Below, one piece after another: positions 61,374-64,000 of a DNA stretch of 64,000 bases (position 1 is the stretch's first letter; each line of letters starts with the position of its first letter). Origin of the DNA: Micromonospora endophytica (GTDB lineage Bacteria; Actinomycetota; Actinomycetes; Mycobacteriales; Micromonosporaceae). Below the pieces are notes generated by a model. It was not told where the DNA came from, did not search any database, and saw only the letters and a program-made list of their open reading frames with translations. Position numbers and translations under genes: made by a program. The DNA lies in NCBI RefSeq assembly GCF_003236305.1, contig NZ_POTX01000004.1, positions 1-64,000 of the forward strand. Direction: 5' to 3'.

Positions 61374-64000
61374 TCAGCGGCGGACCGTTACCGCCGTGCT
61401 GGTGGCCCGACCGTCGGCGTACCCGGTCTTCCTGGCGATCACCGTCACGGTGATCTTCTTGTTGCGCATCGAGGATTTGAGCTTGAGCGTACGGGCGGTG
61501 GCGCCCTTGATCAGCTTGCCGTTCAGGCGCCACTCGTACCGGTACGAGTCGACCTTCGGTGACCAGGTCCCGACGTCGGCCTTCACGGTCCGCCCGACCT
61601 TGGCCGTACCGACGATCTTCGGCTTCTTGGTCGCCTTCGGTGCCTTGCCCTTGGCAACCGCCTCAGTGGCGGCCGAGGTGGCCTTCGTGGCGGTGTGGCC
61701 GGCACGGCTGGCGGTCACCGTGACGGTGAGCCGCTTGCCGAGCAGCGACGCGGGAACCTGGTAGGTCGCCTTGGTCGCGCCCTTGATCGCACTGCCGTTC
61801 GCCAACCACTGGTAGGTGTAGGCCGTCGCGGTGGGTGCCCACTCGCCGGGGCTCGCCTTGGCGGTGCCGCCGACTGCCACGGTGCCGCCGATGGTGGGCT
61901 TCTTCACCGAGCGCAGCGCCGGAGCCGCGGTGATGGTGACGGCACCGGCGCGCACCAAGGGGTCGCGCGCACCGTACGGGTGCAGGGTCAGCGTGGCCGG
62001 CCCGGTCGCTGCCGACGCGAGGTTCACCTCGGCGGTCATCGTCTCACCGTCCGTCGACACCGTCTTCACGTTGGCGGTCAGTGCCGCTCCGCCGGCCGGG
62101 GTCAATCGGAGCACGTCGCGTCGGTGCAGCCCGGTGCCACTGATGGTGATCGTCGAGACGCCACCGGCCGGCACGGTGGCCGGGGACACCGAGGCGATGG
62201 TGGCGACGGCGGCTTCGACGCCGAAGCCGTGCCACGTGATCGCGGATCGGGTGCCGGCGGCCGTCACGCTCCGCACCGCCAGGAGTTGTTGACCTTCCTC
62301 GCCCGGCGTCCAGGTCAGGGTCGCGGTTCCGGTCGGCCCGGCTTCGATCCGCAGGTACGGTCCGTGGTTGAAGGAGTATTCGTACCCGGTGGTGCCGGCC
62401 AGCCGCGGCGCGAAGGTGAAGGTGCCCTCCGCGAGTCGGCCGCTGCCGTTCATCGGGAAGTCGGTCGAAGTGACCCGGGGGCCGTCGAGCACCGTCCAGG
62501 AGGTGCCACCCGACTCCGTCGCTATTCCCGCAGCGTTGCGGGCGACCACCGAGACGTAGTGGTAGCCGCCCTTGGCCGGAGTGAACTGGAAGGTGGCGCT
62601 GCCGTCTGCGTTCGCCTTCACGATTTTTTCGGTGGCCGGATCGCCATTCAGGGCCACCAGGTAATCGACCGGGTTCTCCATCCTGGTGCGGGCCGTGAAG
62701 GTGGCGGAGGTGGCCACGTCGGTGCCGCCGGTGCGGGTCACCCTGGGGGCCGCCATGTCGACCGAGAAGGCGTACAAGCGCGGCTCCGAGAGCGTGCCGT
62801 TGGCGCTGCGACTCTGGAAGTACAGCGCTTCGACACCGCCGGCGGTGGCCGTCCAGGTCGCCGTTGCGGTGCCGTCCGGCCGGGCCGCGACGGTGACCTT
62901 CTCGATCGGCCGTTCCTCTGGCCACCGGTACTGCACCCAGTAGAGGTACGCCTCGACCTCAGGTACGCGCGGCGCGAGCTGGAAGGTGTACGACGACCCG
63001 ATCACCACCTCGCGGTCCGTGTCACCGGTGAGCAGCGGGCCGTTGTCGACGAAAAACTTGTAGGCGCGGGCGGGGTGCGCCGTACCGCCGCTGGTGATGC
63101 TGTGCACGTAGAGGGTCTGCTGGCCGGCGCGGGTCGGGGCGATCATTGCGGTGGCCTTGCCGTCGGCATCCGCTGGTACGGTGCCGGACGGCCCGCCGCC
63201 ATCGATCCGCCAGCCGAACGAGGCGGTGTCGGGAACGCTGCTTCGCAGCTCGAATGCGCCGGGCACGCCGACGTTGTAGTCCAGGTTCCGACCCCAATCC
63301 GGGTACGCCGCCGAGAAGATCGAAGGCCGGGTCTCCCGGACGACGAAGTCGTGGACGGCCCGCTCGGACCAGTTGCCAGCGCGGTCGATCGCGTAGACGA
63401 CGAGCGAGTGCAAACCGGCCACCTGCGGGGTCCACCGGATCGAGGCCGAGCCGCCGAGGCCATCGGCCGCCACGTCGGAGTACTCGTTCGAGCCCTCCAG
63501 TTCGCTGGCGTCCATGCGGTACCGATAGCTGACCGTGTCCTCGGAGGCTGAGGTCAGCCGAAAGACCCCGGGTACGCCGATGGCGCCACCGGGATTGTCC
63601 CACCAGCCAGGGGCATACTCGGTGGAGGCGACGCCCGGTGCCGGGCCGCCGCTGCGGTCGACGGTGAAGTAGCAGGTGACGCTCCACGGCCCGGCCTCCG
63701 CGCCGTCGAGCACCCGTACCCGCCAGGCGTACGTGACGCCGTCGAGCTGCCGCGATTCGTCCTCAAGCTGGACGTAGACCTCGTTGGCCTGGTTGCCCAC
63801 GATGCGGAGCCACTGCTGCCGGTTCTCCGGGTCGGTGATGTCCCATACCTGGAAGTCGGCCTGCAGGTTGGTGCCGGCACCGGTGCGATCGAAGGTGCCC
63901 TTGAGCACGACGGCCCGCGCGTCGTTGAGCCTTCCTGGGCTCAGGTATGGCCCCGGTGCCGCGGTGACACAGGGCTGGTCGGCGTTCTGGAGTCCGGTCG
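61374..64000 (-). CDS. Large Ig-like repeat surface protein (5' end outside window)
   Basis: At least 875 aa; the frame is still open at the window edge, so GTG 63908 is internal. Repeats of beta-sandwich type (GVPGVFRLTSASEDTVSYRYR, GVPGAFELRSSVPDTASFGWR), then FTARTRMENPVDYLVALNGD and GGYHYVSVVARNAAGI matching the gene at 57691-59487, a TIG-like domain and two C-terminal repeats ending TSTAVTVRR. The last 90 residues of the two proteins are nearly superimposable (KGKAPKATKKPK, VGTWSPKVDSYRYEWRLNGK). The two are paralogues in one island. N-terminal modules cannot be seen. Confidence 0.78.
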   Translation of the reverse strand, partial: TGLQNADQPCVTAAPGPYLSPGRLNDARAVVLKGTFDRTGAGTNLQADFQVWDITDPENRQQWLRIVGNQANEVYVQLEDESRQLDGVTYAWRVRVLDGAEAGPWSVTCYFTVDRSGGPAPGVASTEYAPGWWDNPGGAIGVPGVFRLTSASEDTVSYRYRMDASELEGSNEYSDVAADGLGGSASIRWTPQVAGLHSLVVYAIDRAGNWSERAVHDFVVRETRPSIFSAAYPDWGRNLDYNVGVPGAFELRSSVPDTASFGWRIDGGGPSGTVPADADGKATAMIAPTRAGQQTLYVHSITSGGTAHPARAYKFFVDNGPLLTGDTDREVVIGSSYTFQLAPRVPEVEAYLYWVQYRWPEERPIEKVTVAARPDGTATATWTATAGGVEALYFQSRSANGTLSEPRLYAFSVDMAAPRVTRTGGTDVATSATFTARTRMENPVDYLVALNGDPATEKIVKANADGSATFQFTPAKGGYHYVSVVARNAAGIATESGGTSWTVLDGPRVTSTDFPMNGSGRLAEGTFTFAPRLAGTTGYEYSFNHGPYLRIEAGPTGTATLTWTPGEEGQQLLAVRSVTAAGTRSAITWHGFGVEAAVATIASVSPATVPAGGVSTITISGTGLHRRDVLRLTPAGGAALTANVKTVSTDGETMTAEVNLASAATGPATLTLHPYGARDPLVRAGAVTITAAPALRSVKKPTIGGTVAVGGTAKASPGEWAPTATAYTYQWLANGSAIKGATKATYQVPASLLGKRLTVTVTASRAGHTATKATSAATEAVAKGKAPKATKKPKIVGTAKVGRTVKADVGTWSPKVDSYRYEWRLNGKLIKGATARTLKLKSSMRNKKITVTVIARKTGYADGRATSTAVTVRR

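Noticed and set aside
1-64000. tRNA, rRNA or riboswitch genes
   Set aside because: No cloverleaf-like CCA-flanked stretch, rRNA core or known riboswitch motif was recognised by eye; a covariance-model scan would settle it.

Overview
The window is GC-rich DNA from a filamentous actinomycete, most likely a Micromonospora-like member of the Micromonosporaceae. The evidence is the GC-biased third codon positions, frequent GTG starts, ATGA/GTGA stop-start overlaps, and gene families typical of that group: a PL9 pectate lyase, a CBM13-GH62 arabinofuranosidase, LAL-type LuxR giants, MmyB-type XRE regulators, a class F sortase and a SigK/RskA pair. I see no rRNA, tRNA, CRISPR array or complete insertion sequence. 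Gene functions come from reading protein motifs by eye; no database search was run.

Layout. 1-6.3 kb: end of a secreted pectate lyase, two closely similar XRE/MmyB regulators flanking an SDR reductase and an MFS transporter, and a MocA-like nucleotidyltransferase. 6.3-8.3 kb: a large secreted esterase. 8.5-15.7 kb: efflux module 1 (cysteine-repeat lipoprotein, MacB-type permease, ATPase, membrane-fusion protein, divergent OmpR/histidine-kinase pair, spermidine-synthase-like protein). 15.8-18.3 kb: a flavin/PPOX protein and GH62 arabinofuranosidase under a LacI-type operator. 18.3-21.6 kb: three translationally coupled alpha/beta hydrolases and an MBL hydrolase. 21.6-27.2 kb: two divergent LAL regulators. 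27.5-28.4 kb: a small GntR gene divergent from two tiny conserved-looking genes. 28.5-33.0 kb: an active-looking Ser/Thr kinase, a GCS2 carboxylate-amine ligase and an NAGGN-type amidotransferase. 33.2-38.8 kb: a hydrolase, an ABC-2 exporter divergent from a NarL-type two-component system, and a DMT transporter. 38.8-44.3 kb: efflux module 2, the same parts list as module 1. 44.4-45.8 kb: an ECF sigma factor with a coupled membrane partner. 45.9-51.4 kb: a single-chain 1820-residue acyl-CoA carboxylase. 51.7-56.6 kb: an envelope module of sortase F, CHRD surface protein, membrane pseudokinase, SigK-type sigma factor and RskA-type anti-sigma factor. 56.6-57.5 kb: a DUF817 membrane protein. 57.6-64 kb: a truncated NYN-domain gene abutting an island of large secreted repeat proteins, the last running off the window.

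How the genes may work together. Three modules pair an ABC exporter with a divergent two-component system, so envelope stress sensing and efflux dominate. The two MacB-type modules each carry a lipoprotein with the same four-cysteine spacing, which suggests an undescribed accessory part. In the 51.7-56.6 kb module the kinase has lost its DFG aspartate, HRD-loop lysine and most of its glycine loop, so it looks like a sensor pseudokinase beside a sigma/anti-sigma switch and a sortase-surface protein pair. Several regulatory genes have a -10-like hexamer only 5-8 bases before the start codon, suggesting leaderless mRNAs.
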